From Lachnospiraceae bacterium (GTDB lineage: Bacteria; Bacillota; Clostridia; Lachnospirales; Lachnospiraceae): 64,000 bases of DNA. The position numbers were made by a program, and so were the translations under genes. This document shows, piece after piece, positions 24,489 through 33,171 of this stretch (within the stretch, counting starts at the first letter, position 1; the number at the start of each line of letters is the position of its first letter). Under the pieces are notes generated by a model. It ran no database searches. It saw only the letters and a program-made list of their open reading frames with translations, and was not told where the DNA came from. Where the stretch lies: assembly GCA_910574195.1 (NCBI GenBank), contig CAJTBF010000001.1, positions 248,001 to 312,000 of the forward strand. The letters are read 5' to 3'.

Positions 24489-24752
24489 TCAGCCATCTAC
24501 AATCAGATACTGCCCGTTGGGAAGCGGGAATACCTCTGATGCTTCTTCCAGCTCATCCCGGTTCATACCGTCCACATCAATTCCGTTTTCATGAAAATAG
24601 TCCCGGACTTCGTCCAGAGAATCCACGACGACTGCCATACAGTCCTCCAAAAACGCCTCTGCCTCTTCCATTGTCTCTGCCACCGGCTCATCAAATAATT
24701 GAGACTGGTTCTTTAAGAAAGTCAACAGACATTCTTCGCTATACTCGTTCAT
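24489..24752 (-). CDS. Conserved small acidic protein, function unknown
   Basis: The 87-residue acidic product MNEYSEECLLTFLKNQSQLFDEPVAETMEEAEAFLEDCMAVVVDSLDEVRDYFHENGIDVDGMNRDELEEASEVFPLPNGQYLIVDG has no catalytic motif I recognise. I recall similar short proteins in Lachnospiraceae, sometimes labelled glyoxalase without clear reason; I would not repeat that label. It follows the HAD phosphatase gene by 14 bases on the same strand, so it is probably co-expressed with it. Confidence 0.75.
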   Translation of the reverse strand: MNEYSEECLLTFLKNQSQLFDEPVAETMEEAEAFLEDCMAVVVDSLDEVRDYFHENGIDVDGMNRDELEEASEVFPLPNGQYLIVDG

Positions 24753-24766
24753 GCTCTTTAACCTCC

Positions 24767-25423
24767 CTATTCCTTAATCAGCTTCATGACCTCTTCAGGA
24801 GAACCGGCAAGATCTCTTGCCCCGGCTTCCTCAAGAACCGCACGACTTCGGAATCCCCACGTCACGCCAATGGTCCGCATATGTGCAGCCATTCCCGTTG
24901 CAATGTCCACTTCAGAGTCCCCGATATAAATCGTCTCTTCCGGAAGACTCCCGCACTTGTCTGCAATCTGCAGCGCCGCTTCAGGATCCGGCTTCCTGGG
25001 TATGCCTGACTGCTGGCCCTGTATATGGCAAAACATGTCTTTCCCAAAAATCGTCTCTACCACATGAACTGCCTGACAATGCGGCTTGTTCGACAGCACG
25101 GCCAGCCGAAGCCCCCGCCGCTTCATCGCCTCCAGCATTCCGGGAATTCCTTCATAAGGTACTACATGATATGTGCAGTTCTCATCAAATATGCGCCCAT
25201 ATATCTGCATCGCCTCTTCGATCCGGCTTAAATCTGTCTCACCGGCCTCCAAAAGCGACTTTTCTATCAATACACGGGCACCGTTGCCAACAAATTCCCG
25301 GCAGCGCTCCTGGGAAATTCTCGAAAGCCCCATTGCACGCAAAGTCTCATTTACTGAAAAGGTAAGAGATTCCAGCGTATCCGTCAATGTTCCATCCAAA
25401 TCAAAGATACATAATTTGTACAT
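24767..25423 (-). CDS. HAD-superfamily phosphatase, phosphoglycolate phosphatase-like
   Basis: The 218-residue product has HAD motif I FDLDGTLTDT with the nucleophile and acid Asp near residues 8 and 10, a helical C1 cap, motif II LSNKPH, motif III lysine in RKPDPEA and motif IV IGDSEVDI. This is the Gph/PpaX-like group; the substrate could be phosphoglycolate or another small phosphate ester. I start at ATG 25423 directly before the HAD core and drop a 21-residue upstream extension. Confidence 0.9.
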   Translation of the reverse strand: MYKLCIFDLDGTLTDTLESLTFSVNETLRAMGLSRISQERCREFVGNGARVLIEKSLLEAGETDLSRIEEAMQIYGRIFDENCTYHVVPYEGIPGMLEAMKRRGLRLAVLSNKPHCQAVHVVETIFGKDMFCHIQGQQSGIPRKPDPEAALQIADKCGSLPEETIYIGDSEVDIATGMAAHMRTIGVTWGFRSRAVLEEAGARDLAGSPEEVMKLIKE

Positions 25424-25510
25424 GACTTCTTCATACCCTTCTTTTTTATCTAAAAATATCATAGTATGAAGCCATGGAAATTTCAACTATAAATTTCTGT
25501 TTTTTGTATT

Positions 25511-26293
25511 TTATTTTCCAAGCAGGTAATGCCGCATGGCTTTCAATGCATTTTTTTCAAGCCGGCTTACCTGTGCCTGAGAAATCTGGATCTGTTCTGC
25601 TACTTCCATCTGCGTTTTTCCCTCAAAAAAACGAAGCCGGATAATATATCTCTCCCGCTCATTCAACCGTTCCATAGCCGCCTCCAGCGATAACTCTTCG
25701 ATCCAGTTTTCCTCCCTGCTTTTCTTATCGCTGACCTGGTCCATCACATACAGGGTATCTCCTCCATCGCTGTACACCGGTTCGTACAGACTCATGGGAG
25801 CCTGGATTGCATCCAGCGCAAACACAATATCTTCTTTCGCAATCCCGATTTCCTCTGCAATCTCCTGCACGGTCGGTTCTTTCATATGCTTCCGCATATA
25901 TCCCTCTTTCGCATAGATCGCTTTGTATGCCGTGTCCCGCAGGGACCGGCTCACCCGAATGGAATTATTGTCCCGCAGATATCTGCGGATCTCCCCGATA
26001 ATCATGGGAACCGCGTAGGTGGAAAACTTGACTTCCCTTCCCGGATCAAAATTGTCCACCGCTTTCATCAGCCCCACACAGCCGATCTGGAACAGGTCGT
26101 CTACATTTTCACTGCTTCCGGCAAACCGTTTAATGACACTTAAGACCAGACGCAGGTTTCCTTTGATATATTCCTCCCTTGCCGCTTCATCCCCCTCTTT
26201 GATACGCACAAACAAAGCCTCCTTCTCTTCTTCTTTCAAGAGAGGAAGCTTTGCCGTATTCACACCACATATTTCTACTTTATTCAGAGCCAT
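25511..26293 (-). CDS. sigG: RNA polymerase sporulation sigma factor SigG
   Basis: The 260-residue product is the late forespore sigma factor: MALNKVEICGVNTAKLPLL is the diagnostic SigG N-terminus, followed by region 2 (DDLFQIGCVGLMKAVDNFDP), region 3 and region 4 (TQMEVAEQIQISQAQVSRLEKNAL). The start at ATG 26293 has AGGAGG seven bases ahead and gives the normal length. In many clostridia sigG lies directly after sigE; here putP and a beta-CASP hydrolase separate them by 3.7 kb. Confidence 0.97.
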   Translation of the reverse strand: MALNKVEICGVNTAKLPLLKEEEKEALFVRIKEGDEAAREEYIKGNLRLVLSVIKRFAGSSENVDDLFQIGCVGLMKAVDNFDPGREVKFSTYAVPMIIGEIRRYLRDNNSIRVSRSLRDTAYKAIYAKEGYMRKHMKEPTVQEIAEEIGIAKEDIVFALDAIQAPMSLYEPVYSDGGDTLYVMDQVSDKKSREENWIEELSLEAAMERLNERERYIIRLRFFEGKTQMEVAEQIQISQAQVSRLEKNALKAMRHYLLGK

Positions 26294-26455
26294 CGTTCGA
26301 ATCCTCCTGCCAGATAATAAAAAATAATCTAGTAGAATTCTTCTCACTCTGCCAAATTGTTATTCCATGGAACCGAAAATTTAAAAAACTTTTAGCCCTT
26401 GACAAACGAAGTATCCGGTACTATATCTGCTCAGAATATGACACTTTGTCCGCCT

Positions 26456-27982
26456 TTATCTCCCGCTGGCACGTTCAAACTCTTTCACGATCACTTCCTC
26501 GGGAGCCGGCGTCGCCAGACTCACGATCACATGCAGCGCCGCCGCCACCAAAAATGCCGGAAGCAGCTCATAAATATCCCATGCGCCGCCCATCGGCCGC
26601 ACCAGATACTTCCAGACGAACACCATCGTTCCGCCGGAGATCATACTCACGATGGCCCCGTATTTGTTGGAGCGTTTCCAGAACAATGCCAATAGCATCA
26701 CCGGCCCGAACACTGCGCCAAACCCTGCCCATGCAAAGGATACGATCCCGAACACAGAACTATTCGGATCGATTGCCAGAATCACTCCCAGAACCGCAAT
26801 AAAAAGTACGGTCAAACGAGCCGCCAGCAAAGAAGATTTCTCCCGGATGTTTAAATGAAAGACTCCTTTCAGGAGATTCTCGGAAATGCTGGAGGATGCC
26901 GCCAGAAGCTGCGAATCTGCCGTGGACATGGTGCAGGCAAGGATCCCGGACATAATCAGCCCGGCAATCAAAATCCCCAGAATCCCGCTTTTACTCATGA
27001 GTGTTCCGACCACAATAATCAATTTTTCGGAATCCGCGCCTTCCAATGTCTCAATGACGCCGCCTTTACTCAGGCTGTATCCGACAATTCCGATAAAAAT
27101 AGCCACACCCATAGAGATCACCACCCAGATCGCGGCAATCCGTCTGGAAAGCGGGATTTTATTTTCATCTTCAATGGCCATAAACCGCAGCAGAATATGC
27201 GGCATTCCGAAATATCCCAGCCCCCATGCAAACGTGGACGCAATTTTTATGGCTCCGTACTCCTGTGCCGCCCCGTCACTGTAAATACTGGTCAGCGACA
27301 AATATCCCGGCAGCTCGCCCGCCTGTCCCACAACCAGGTCCACGCCGCCCGCTGCGCGCACACCGAAGAGAACCACACAGATCAACGCCACCGACATTAC
27401 AATACTCTGAATCAAGTCCGTCGTACTGGCCGCTGAAAAACCACCCAGCGCCGTATAGGCAACGATCACCACCGCACTGATCAGCATGGCATAAAAATAA
27501 GGGATCTGAAACAGGGTGGAAAATAACTTCCCGCATGCCGCAAATCCGGAAGCCGTATAGGGGATAAAGAAAATCACAATAAAAACGGCGGAAACCGCAA
27601 TCAGAATATTGCTCTTATCCCGATACCTGTTGGCAAAAAAATCCGGAATGGTGATCGCATTGCCCGCGATCACGGAATACCGTCTCAGGCGCTTCGCAAC
27701 TATCAGCCAGTTAAAATATGTACCCACTGCCAATCCAATGGCCGTCCAGGCTGCATCTGCCACTCCGGTGAGATAAGCAACCCCCGGCAGCCCCATCAAA
27801 AGCCAGCTGCTCATATCCGAAGCTTCCGCGCTCATGGCCGTTACCAGCGGCCCCAGCTTTCGTCCGCCAAGATAATAATCCCCCGTTGATCTGTTCTGTT
27901 TCATAAAATAGAAGCCTACTGCGACCATTCCCACCAGATAGGCGACAATGATCAAAAAGATGCCCCACGTTCTACCGTCCAT
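26456..27982 (-). CDS. putP: Sodium/proline symporter
   Basis: The 508-residue solute:sodium symporter has about 13 membrane helices. DYYLGGRKLGPLVTAMSAEASDMSSWLLMGLPGVAY is the PutP signature with the Na+-site region, and FANRYRDKSN and GGFSAASTTDLIQ fit the family. It imports proline with Na+. It stands between sigG and the beta-CASP gene; the 174-base gap upstream contains a striking 39-base palindrome. Confidence 0.95.
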   Translation of the reverse strand: MDGRTWGIFLIIVAYLVGMVAVGFYFMKQNRSTGDYYLGGRKLGPLVTAMSAEASDMSSWLLMGLPGVAYLTGVADAAWTAIGLAVGTYFNWLIVAKRLRRYSVIAGNAITIPDFFANRYRDKSNILIAVSAVFIVIFFIPYTASGFAACGKLFSTLFQIPYFYAMLISAVVIVAYTALGGFSAASTTDLIQSIVMSVALICVVLFGVRAAGGVDLVVGQAGELPGYLSLTSIYSDGAAQEYGAIKIASTFAWGLGYFGMPHILLRFMAIEDENKIPLSRRIAAIWVVISMGVAIFIGIVGYSLSKGGVIETLEGADSEKLIIVVGTLMSKSGILGILIAGLIMSGILACTMSTADSQLLAASSSISENLLKGVFHLNIREKSSLLAARLTVLFIAVLGVILAIDPNSSVFGIVSFAWAGFGAVFGPVMLLALFWKRSNKYGAIVSMISGGTMVFVWKYLVRPMGGAWDIYELLPAFLVAAALHVIVSLATPAPEEVIVKEFERASGR

Positions 27983-28030
27983 TTCTCTTTCCTCGCTTTT
28001 TCTTCATTGATGGTCGCAGTCTATTTCTCA

Positions 28031-28069
28031 GTAATTCCCCGTTCGACACAGTGTCGAGCGGGGAATTAC
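28031..28069. repeat. 39-base near-perfect palindrome upstream of putP
   Basis: gtaattccccgttcgacac (28031-28049), one central base, gtgtcgagcggggaattac (28051-28069): 19 paired positions with a single T-G. It lies 49 bases before the putP start and 87 bases after the beta-CASP gene. There is no T-run, so a plain terminator is doubtful; it could be an operator. It includes TTCGACA, the same heptamer as a Spo0A box. Confidence 0.8.
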
Positions 28070-28156
28070 ACATACCACCGATACAATAAATACATCATCA
28101 CACTGATATTTCAGCACTGTACTATTGTAAAGTACGCGCGGCCACCTCGTTGTATT

Positions 28157-29764
28157 TTACCACGTATCCCATTTATCTGCAAGGTGTAATATCTGTGCTT
28201 CGAATTTTGCTTTATCTTTATTTGCCAATCCGCTGCAGCGGCCCACCACGTCAAGCAGCCGCCTTGCAGCCGCCAGGAGACGTTCGAATGCCGCGTCTGC
28301 CTTTCTCTGGACAGCTTTCTTTGGCTTCACCGGAATCCGGACACCCTCCGAGATAATCTCATTCGTCAACAGATCGGCTTCTCCACCCGGAAACGGTGCG
28401 AACGTCTGACATCCGAAACGTTCCTCCACCACCTGCGCAAATTCTTCCGTCACCTGATCCTCCCCGTGCACGACAAATACACGCTGCGGAGGCGCCTGAA
28501 ATCCGTCAAGCCATCGCAATAATCCATTTTTGTCTGCATGACCGCTGATCCCTTTTAAAGATTCGATCCGGGCACGCACTTCGATGGGCTCCCCAAACAG
28601 ACGTACATTCTTCACGCCGTCAATCAGGCTCCGCCCCAATGTGCCTACCGCCTGATACCCTACGAACAGAATCGTACATTCTTCACGCCACAGATTATGC
28701 TTCAGATGGTGACGGATTCGTCCCGCATCGCACATACCGGAAGCCGAAATGATCACTTTTGGCTTTTCAATCGTATTAATCATACGGGAATCGTCACTGC
28801 TTGTGGAAATCTTCAGACCAGGGAACACCAGCGGGTTAATTCCTGCATTGACCAGGCGCAGCGCCTCCTCTGCAAAACATTCCCGCATATTTTTTGTAAA
28901 AGATTTGGTTGCCTCAATGGCCAGAGGACTGTCCAGATATACCTCAAACCCCGTGTACTCCGGCAGCAGATTTTTCTCTTTGATCTCCCGGATAAAATAG
29001 AGCAGCTCCTGTGTCCGTCCCACGGCAAAAGAGGGAATCACCACATTTCCTCCCACATCAAACGTCTCTTTGAGGACTTTGGTAAACGCGCCTACATAAT
29101 CAATCTCACCCGTCGCATGCAGCCGGTTTCCATACGTGGATTCGATCACAACGTAATCCGCTGATTCCGTGAAAGAAGGTTCCTTGATGATGGGCTGACG
29201 GAGATTTCCCACATCACCGGAAAATACAATTTTCCTGCTCTCTTCTCCCTCCGTCACCCAGATTTCAATACTGGCGGATCCCAGAAGATGCCCCACATCC
29301 GTAAAACGTACTTCTATGCCCTCACATAGCTGTATCTTCGCCCCATATTCACAGGGCCGGAACAATTCCAACGCATCCAGCGCGTCCTGCATCTCATAAA
29401 CCGGCTCATAAGTCTCATAGCCGGCACGCTTCCCTTTCCGATTCCGCCATTCCGCCTCAAACTCCTGAATATGCGCACTGTCACGCAGCATAATGTTACA
29501 CAAATCCGCTGTCGCAAACGTGGTAATTACTTCCCCTTTGAATCCGTCCTTTACCAGCTTGGGAAGCATCCCTGAATGATCGATATGTGCATGTGTCAAA
29601 AGCACATAATCTACTTCATTCTGCGGAATCGGTAATCCGGGATTCTCATAGAGATCCGGTCCCTGCTCCATCCCGCAATCCACCAGAATATTCTTCCCTG
29701 CCGCCTGAAGCCAATGACAGCTTCCGGTCACTTCGTGCGCCGCTCCGATAAACGTAAGCTTCAT
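28157..29764 (-). CDS. MBL-fold/beta-CASP metallo-hydrolase with RNA-specificity domain
   Basis: The 535-residue product starts MKLTFIGAAHEVTGSCH. The zinc motif THAHIDHSG (HxHxDH at 58-63), a beta-CASP insert (KVIISASGMCDAGRIRHHLKHNL) and the C-terminal KGISGHADKNGLL/VHGEDQV segments are those of the YsxC-like/CPSF-type beta-CASP nucleases (COG1236). Bacterial members are presumed RNases, although substrates are rarely known. I use ATG 29764 after AAGGTGA instead of a 32-residue upstream extension. The tail (about 490-535) is basic and not conserved. Confidence 0.9.
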   Translation of the reverse strand: MKLTFIGAAHEVTGSCHWLQAAGKNILVDCGMEQGPDLYENPGLPIPQNEVDYVLLTHAHIDHSGMLPKLVKDGFKGEVITTFATADLCNIMLRDSAHIQEFEAEWRNRKGKRAGYETYEPVYEMQDALDALELFRPCEYGAKIQLCEGIEVRFTDVGHLLGSASIEIWVTEGEESRKIVFSGDVGNLRQPIIKEPSFTESADYVVIESTYGNRLHATGEIDYVGAFTKVLKETFDVGGNVVIPSFAVGRTQELLYFIREIKEKNLLPEYTGFEVYLDSPLAIEATKSFTKNMRECFAEEALRLVNAGINPLVFPGLKISTSSDDSRMINTIEKPKVIISASGMCDAGRIRHHLKHNLWREECTILFVGYQAVGTLGRSLIDGVKNVRLFGEPIEVRARIESLKGISGHADKNGLLRWLDGFQAPPQRVFVVHGEDQVTEEFAQVVEERFGCQTFAPFPGGEADLLTNEIISEGVRIPVKPKKAVQRKADAAFERLLAAARRLLDVVGRCSGLANKDKAKFEAQILHLADKWDTW

Positions 29765-29880
29765 AATCTTCACCTTGCTTTCTCGAGGGCTTCTGCCCCG
29801 TTTCTGTACTTTTCTATGCCTCTTTTGTATCCTGCATCCATTTTGACATCTTCCGGACATGGATGTAATTTCTTACAAAT

Positions 29881-29909
29881 AGTATACCATTCCCGGCAAA
29901 GGCCGTAAA
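29881..29909 (-). promoter_or_regulatory. Promoter of the beta-CASP hydrolase gene
   Basis: On the minus strand TTTACG (29909-29904), 17-base spacer, TATACT (29886-29881). Confidence 0.6.
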
Positions 29910-29938
29910 GGAATATTTCAGTTTCATTCCTCATATCG

Positions 29939-29969
29939 GTAACCGTTCAGCCTTTGGCAGAACTGTTAC
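29939..29969. repeat. Short REP palindrome overlapping the sigE stop codon
   Basis: gtaaccgttc...gaactgttac with an inner gcc/ggc, the same family as copies at 15.85, 16.0, 17.6 and 63.4 kb. The sigE stop codon (29966-29968) lies within its right arm, as fprA's stop does in the 17.6 kb copy. Confidence 0.65.
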
Positions 29970-30706
29970 TCATACCGGACCATTTCCCGTTTCAGACGCT
30001 GCATGATCTTTTTTTCAAGACGGGAAATATATGACTGTGAAATTCCCAGAAAATCTGCCACCTCTTTCTGCGTTTTTTCTTCTCCTTCCGGATCGTCCAG
30101 GCCAAAACGCATGCGGACAATCAGTTTTTCACGGCTGGACAGCTTATTGATCGCTTTCACAAGAAGCCGACGTTCCGCCTCCGTTTCCAGATCCTTGTAG
30201 ATGGTATCTTCCTCCGTCCCCAAAATATCTGACAGCAGCAATTCATTTCCGTCCCAATCGACATTTAACGGTTCGTCAATCGACACTTCCATCTTTGTTT
30301 TATTATTTCGGCGCAGATACATCAAAATCTCATTTTCAATACACCGGGACGCATAGGTGGCCAATTTGATCTTCTTGGACGGATTAAACGTATTGATCGC
30401 CTTGATCAGTCCAATCGTTCCAATTGAAATCAAATCCTCCACGCCGACTCCTGTATTGTCGAATTTTTTTGCTATGTATACAACCAGACGCAGATTATGT
30501 TCAATCAACTGTTTTTTCGCCTGTTCATCCCTTTCCGTTCCCAGTCCCGCAATCACCTCATATTCTTCCTCCGTTTCCAAAGGGGCCGGAAGCACTTCTG
30601 TTCCTCCGATATAATGAATCTCCTTCTGACCGGAAAAGAAAATACTTCGTAAATCCGGTATGATTTTTAATTTAAACTGCTGCGGTACTGCTACTTTCAC
30701 TACCAT
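29966..30706 (-). CDS. sigE: RNA polymerase sporulation sigma factor SigE
   Basis: Mother-cell early sigma factor, 246 residues, made as an inactive precursor. The first 28 or so residues ([24 protein letters not shown]) are the amphipathic pro-sequence, followed by the processing region before [15 protein letters not shown]. Region 2 is [39 protein letters not shown] and region 4 [23 protein letters not shown]. It lies 26 bases after spoIIGA, its processing protease, in the standard order. Confidence 0.97.
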   Translation of the reverse strand: MVVKVAVPQQFKLKIIPDLRSIFFSGQKEIHYIGGTEVLPAPLETEEEYEVIAGLGTERDEQAKKQLIEHNLRLVVYIAKKFDNTGVGVEDLISIGTIGLIKAINTFNPSKKIKLATYASRCIENEILMYLRRNNKTKMEVSIDEPLNVDWDGNELLLSDILGTEEDTIYKDLETEAERRLLVKAINKLSSREKLIVRMRFGLDDPEGEEKTQKEVADFLGISQSYISRLEKKIMQRLKREMVRYE

Positions 30707-30732
30707 TCTTACATCCTCCCGTCCTTTCTCTT

Positions 30733-31560
30733 CTACTGCCGCATCAGGCTGTCTGGATTTAGAATCATCTGATACTCTTCCCCGTCTGAAATCGCGCCTT
30801 CACCGATTCCGATGACCGGGCGCATGACACGGATTCTTTTTTCCTCTCCCGGTAAGCCAAGTTCCATTTCTCTGGCCCGAAAGACCGGCATGATTCCCTC
30901 GCCTTTGACCGTACGATACGGAATATACCGAAGCCCGATTTTCTCCCACTCCCCTTTCGATAACGCTTCTTTCTCCTCCCCTTTTTTCAACATCTCTCTG
31001 GCAAATCCAGAATCCACAACATGGACCGGCTCCCCCGATACAGGATCCGTCAGTCCGTTTCCTGTATCAATCAATCCCTCCAGCCGAAATACCCCTGTCT
31101 GCATATGCAGGGACACTTCACAGATCTGCCTCCGTCTTTCCTGAAAACGCATCAGCCCCCTCCAAATTCCACAGGAAAGATAGTATACTGCCACGGCTGC
31201 CGCAAAAAAAAGGCTCCCTGTGCGAATCCAGGGACGCATTGCCTGCAAAATTCCTCCCATCAAAAAAGCAGCTACATATAAAAACAGGAATGCCCGACAG
31301 AATTCTTTTTTCTTTTGCACACCCAGCCCAGCCAGAATCATCACCGTATTCACCACGCCATGATACAACAACAGTTTTACTGCTCCCGGCAGCGGAATCG
31401 CCACAATCAGGCAGGTCAATCCCGCTCCCACAGCGCCTCCCAAAAAGACTCTTCCGTTTTTCACCGGATATTTCCGTATCCTTTTTACGGACAGCAGTAA
31501 CAGGGAGTCCATCATAAAATTCATGAAAAATAAGACATCTATGTACAGTTCATAATACAT
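30733..31560 (-). CDS. spoIIGA: Sigma-E processing peptidase SpoIIGA
   Basis: A membrane aspartic protease that cleaves pro-SigE at the sporulation septum. The 275-residue product has about five N-terminal membrane helices (residues 1-135) and a C-terminal protease domain with the active-site motif [13 protein letters not shown] (Asp165). It starts the spoIIGA-sigE transcript; a promoter with the wide spacer and a Spo0A box typical of spoIIG lies upstream, behind the ftsZ terminator. Confidence 0.95.
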   Translation of the reverse strand: MYYELYIDVLFFMNFMMDSLLLLSVKRIRKYPVKNGRVFLGGAVGAGLTCLIVAIPLPGAVKLLLYHGVVNTVMILAGLGVQKKKEFCRAFLFLYVAAFLMGGILQAMRPWIRTGSLFFAAAVAVYYLSCGIWRGLMRFQERRRQICEVSLHMQTGVFRLEGLIDTGNGLTDPVSGEPVHVVDSGFAREMLKKGEEKEALSKGEWEKIGLRYIPYRTVKGEGIMPVFRAREMELGLPGEEKRIRVMRPVIGIGEGAISDGEEYQMILNPDSLMRQ

Positions 31561-31675
31561 GTACTATCCCTTCCTTTTCTGCTTCCCGCATGTCCCCTGC
31601 AGGATGGCAGCCCTGACTTTTTTGATATCTTTCGTCTCAGGATTTCTTCCGCTCCTTTCTCCACGTACAAAAAGT

Positions 31676-31741
31676 ATTATAGGCAGATTTCTCTCAAATC
31701 TTTGTCAGATGATGGCGAAACTTTTACAATATGTTTCGACA
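31676..31741 (-). promoter_or_regulatory. Spo0A-type spoIIG promoter
   Basis: On the minus strand: a perfect 0A box TGTCGAA (31741-31735), then CTGACA (31708-31703) and TATAAT (31681-31676) separated by 21 bases. A -35 and -10 too far apart for unaided polymerase, with 0A boxes at and upstream of the -35, is the known design of B. subtilis spoIIG. TGACAAA (31707-31701), a 6/7 match to the box, overlaps the -35. Confidence 0.75.
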
Positions 31742-31750
31742 AAAAAAGAA

Positions 31751-31790
31751 GCCCCCTTCCACAGACAAAAAATCATCTGTGGAAGGGGGC
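31751..31790 (-). terminator. Terminator of the dcw cluster after ftsZ
   Basis: gcccccttccacaga (31751-31765) and tctgtggaagggggc (31776-31790) form a perfect 15-bp stem; on the minus strand a T-rich run follows. It separates ftsZ from spoIIGA. Confidence 0.92.
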
Positions 31791-31804
31791 CCCCTTCTTT
31801 CTCA

Positions 31805-33007
31805 TTATTTCTTAAAGAAGTCCGGTATCTTAATGGACTGTTCTCTCACACCGCTGCTGGGGGACATCCTCGGCTGTGTCGGCGGTACTGCCCCGCCTGC
31901 CGGACGCACGCTGCCCTGCGGCCTTGTTCCCGCCGTACGAATCGGACGAATCTCACCGTCCATAGGCATTCTGCTCACCATATCCCCTGACGGAAGAATG
32001 GATCCCATCTTCTGCTGTCCTTCCAGTCTTGCTTTCAGCTTGGAAGAACTGCCGCCCACATTATGCAGTCCGGTGGCAATCACTGTGATCTTTGCTTCAT
32101 CCGACTTTGTATCATCATATGTGGCGCCAAAAATAATATTGGCGTTCTCCCCTGCCAGTTCCTGCACAAACTCCGCCGCATCGGAAGCATCCATCAATGT
32201 AATATCTCCGGATACATTGATGATCACATGGGAAGCCCCCTGAATGGTGGTCTCAAGCAGCGGACTCGCTACGGCCTGCTTCACTGCCTCCAGCGCCTTA
32301 TCATCTCCGCGTCCCGCGCCAATCCCAATATGAGCGATTCCCTTATCTTTCATAACCGTCTGCACATCTGCAAAGTCCAGATTAATCAGAGAAGGTACAT
32401 TGATCAGATCGGTAATGCCCTGAATCCCCTGCTGCAGCACTTCATCCGCTTTCTTCAAAGCTTCCGGCATCGTAGTTCTTCTGTCCACCACTTCCAGTAA
32501 CTTATCATTGGGAATCACGATCAGCGTGTCCACATTCTCTTTCAGTTTATCGATCCCGGCCAACGCATTCGCCATACGGGTTCTGGACTCAAACCGGAAA
32601 GGCTTTGTCACCACACCTACCGTCAGCGCGCCCTGCTCTTTGGCAATCCGTGCAACGACGGGAGTAGCGCCGGTTCCCGTTCCGCCGCCCATCCCACAGG
32701 TTACAAAGACCATATCCGCACCTTTCAACGCTGCGGAAACCTCTTCGGAGCTTTCCTCTGCCGCTTTTTCCCCTACTTCCGGCTGTGCCCCCGCGCCCAG
32801 TCCCTTGGTCAGCTTTTCCCCAATCTGCATCAGAGTGGGAGCTTTACAAAGCTGCAGTGCCTGTTTATCTGTATTGATTGCGATGAATTCCACACCTGCA
32901 ATCTGTTCATCGATCATACGGTTCACGGCATTGTTGCCGCCTCCGCCCACACCGACTACAATAATTCGTGCGGCGGCTTCTGATTCGTTGGTTTTAATTT
33001 CTAACAA
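31805..33007 (-). CDS. ftsZ: Cell division protein FtsZ
   Basis: Tubulin-like GTPase that forms the division ring; 400 residues. Motifs: [14 protein letters not shown] near the N-terminus, the GTP signature [15 protein letters not shown], the T7 loop [11 protein letters not shown], and the conserved C-terminal peptide [10 protein letters not shown] after a Pro/Arg-rich linker. The start is a TTG at 33007 (MLEIKTNES), eight bases after AAGGAGG. An in-frame upstream ATG at 33028 lies just 5' of that ribosome site and would make the ribosome site part of the coding sequence. The usual GGAGNN is GGGGNN here. Last gene of the dcw run. Confidence 0.97.
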   Translation of the reverse strand: MLEIKTNESEAAARIIVVGVGGGGNNAVNRMIDEQIAGVEFIAINTDKQALQLCKAPTLMQIGEKLTKGLGAGAQPEVGEKAAEESSEEVSAALKGADMVFVTCGMGGGTGTGATPVVARIAKEQGALTVGVVTKPFRFESRTRMANALAGIDKLKENVDTLIVIPNDKLLEVVDRRTTMPEALKKADEVLQQGIQGITDLINVPSLINLDFADVQTVMKDKGIAHIGIGAGRGDDKALEAVKQAVASPLLETTIQGASHVIINVSGDITLMDASDAAEFVQELAGENANIIFGATYDDTKSDEAKITVIATGLHNVGGSSSKLKARLEGQQKMGSILPSGDMVSRMPMDGEIRPIRTAGTRPQGSVRPAGGAVPPTQPRMSPSSGVREQSIKIPDFFKK

Positions 33008-33171
33008 GAGTACTTCCTCCTTTATCATCTCATCAATGCAATCTGCATTTTCTTCCTATTGAACGATATAATCCAATATGTATATAATAAGGTCTTTTCC
33101 GCAAATAATCAATAGCTTTTTTATGTATTTTCTGTTTTTTTCTTACATTTTTTCCTGTATACTTTCCTTTC

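Noticed and set aside
24489-24752. Glyoxalase label for the small acidic protein
   Set aside because: No metal-binding or glyoxalase fold residues can be seen in 87 residues.
26285-26310. tRNA-like T-loop (gttcgaatc) near the sigG start
   Set aside because: It is the sigG ribosome site and start codon read in reverse; there is no acceptor stem, D arm or anticodon arm.
26320-26400. Sigma-F/G-type promoter before sigG
   Set aside because: GGAATA and CTACTA are present but about 23 bases apart, too far for the known consensus.
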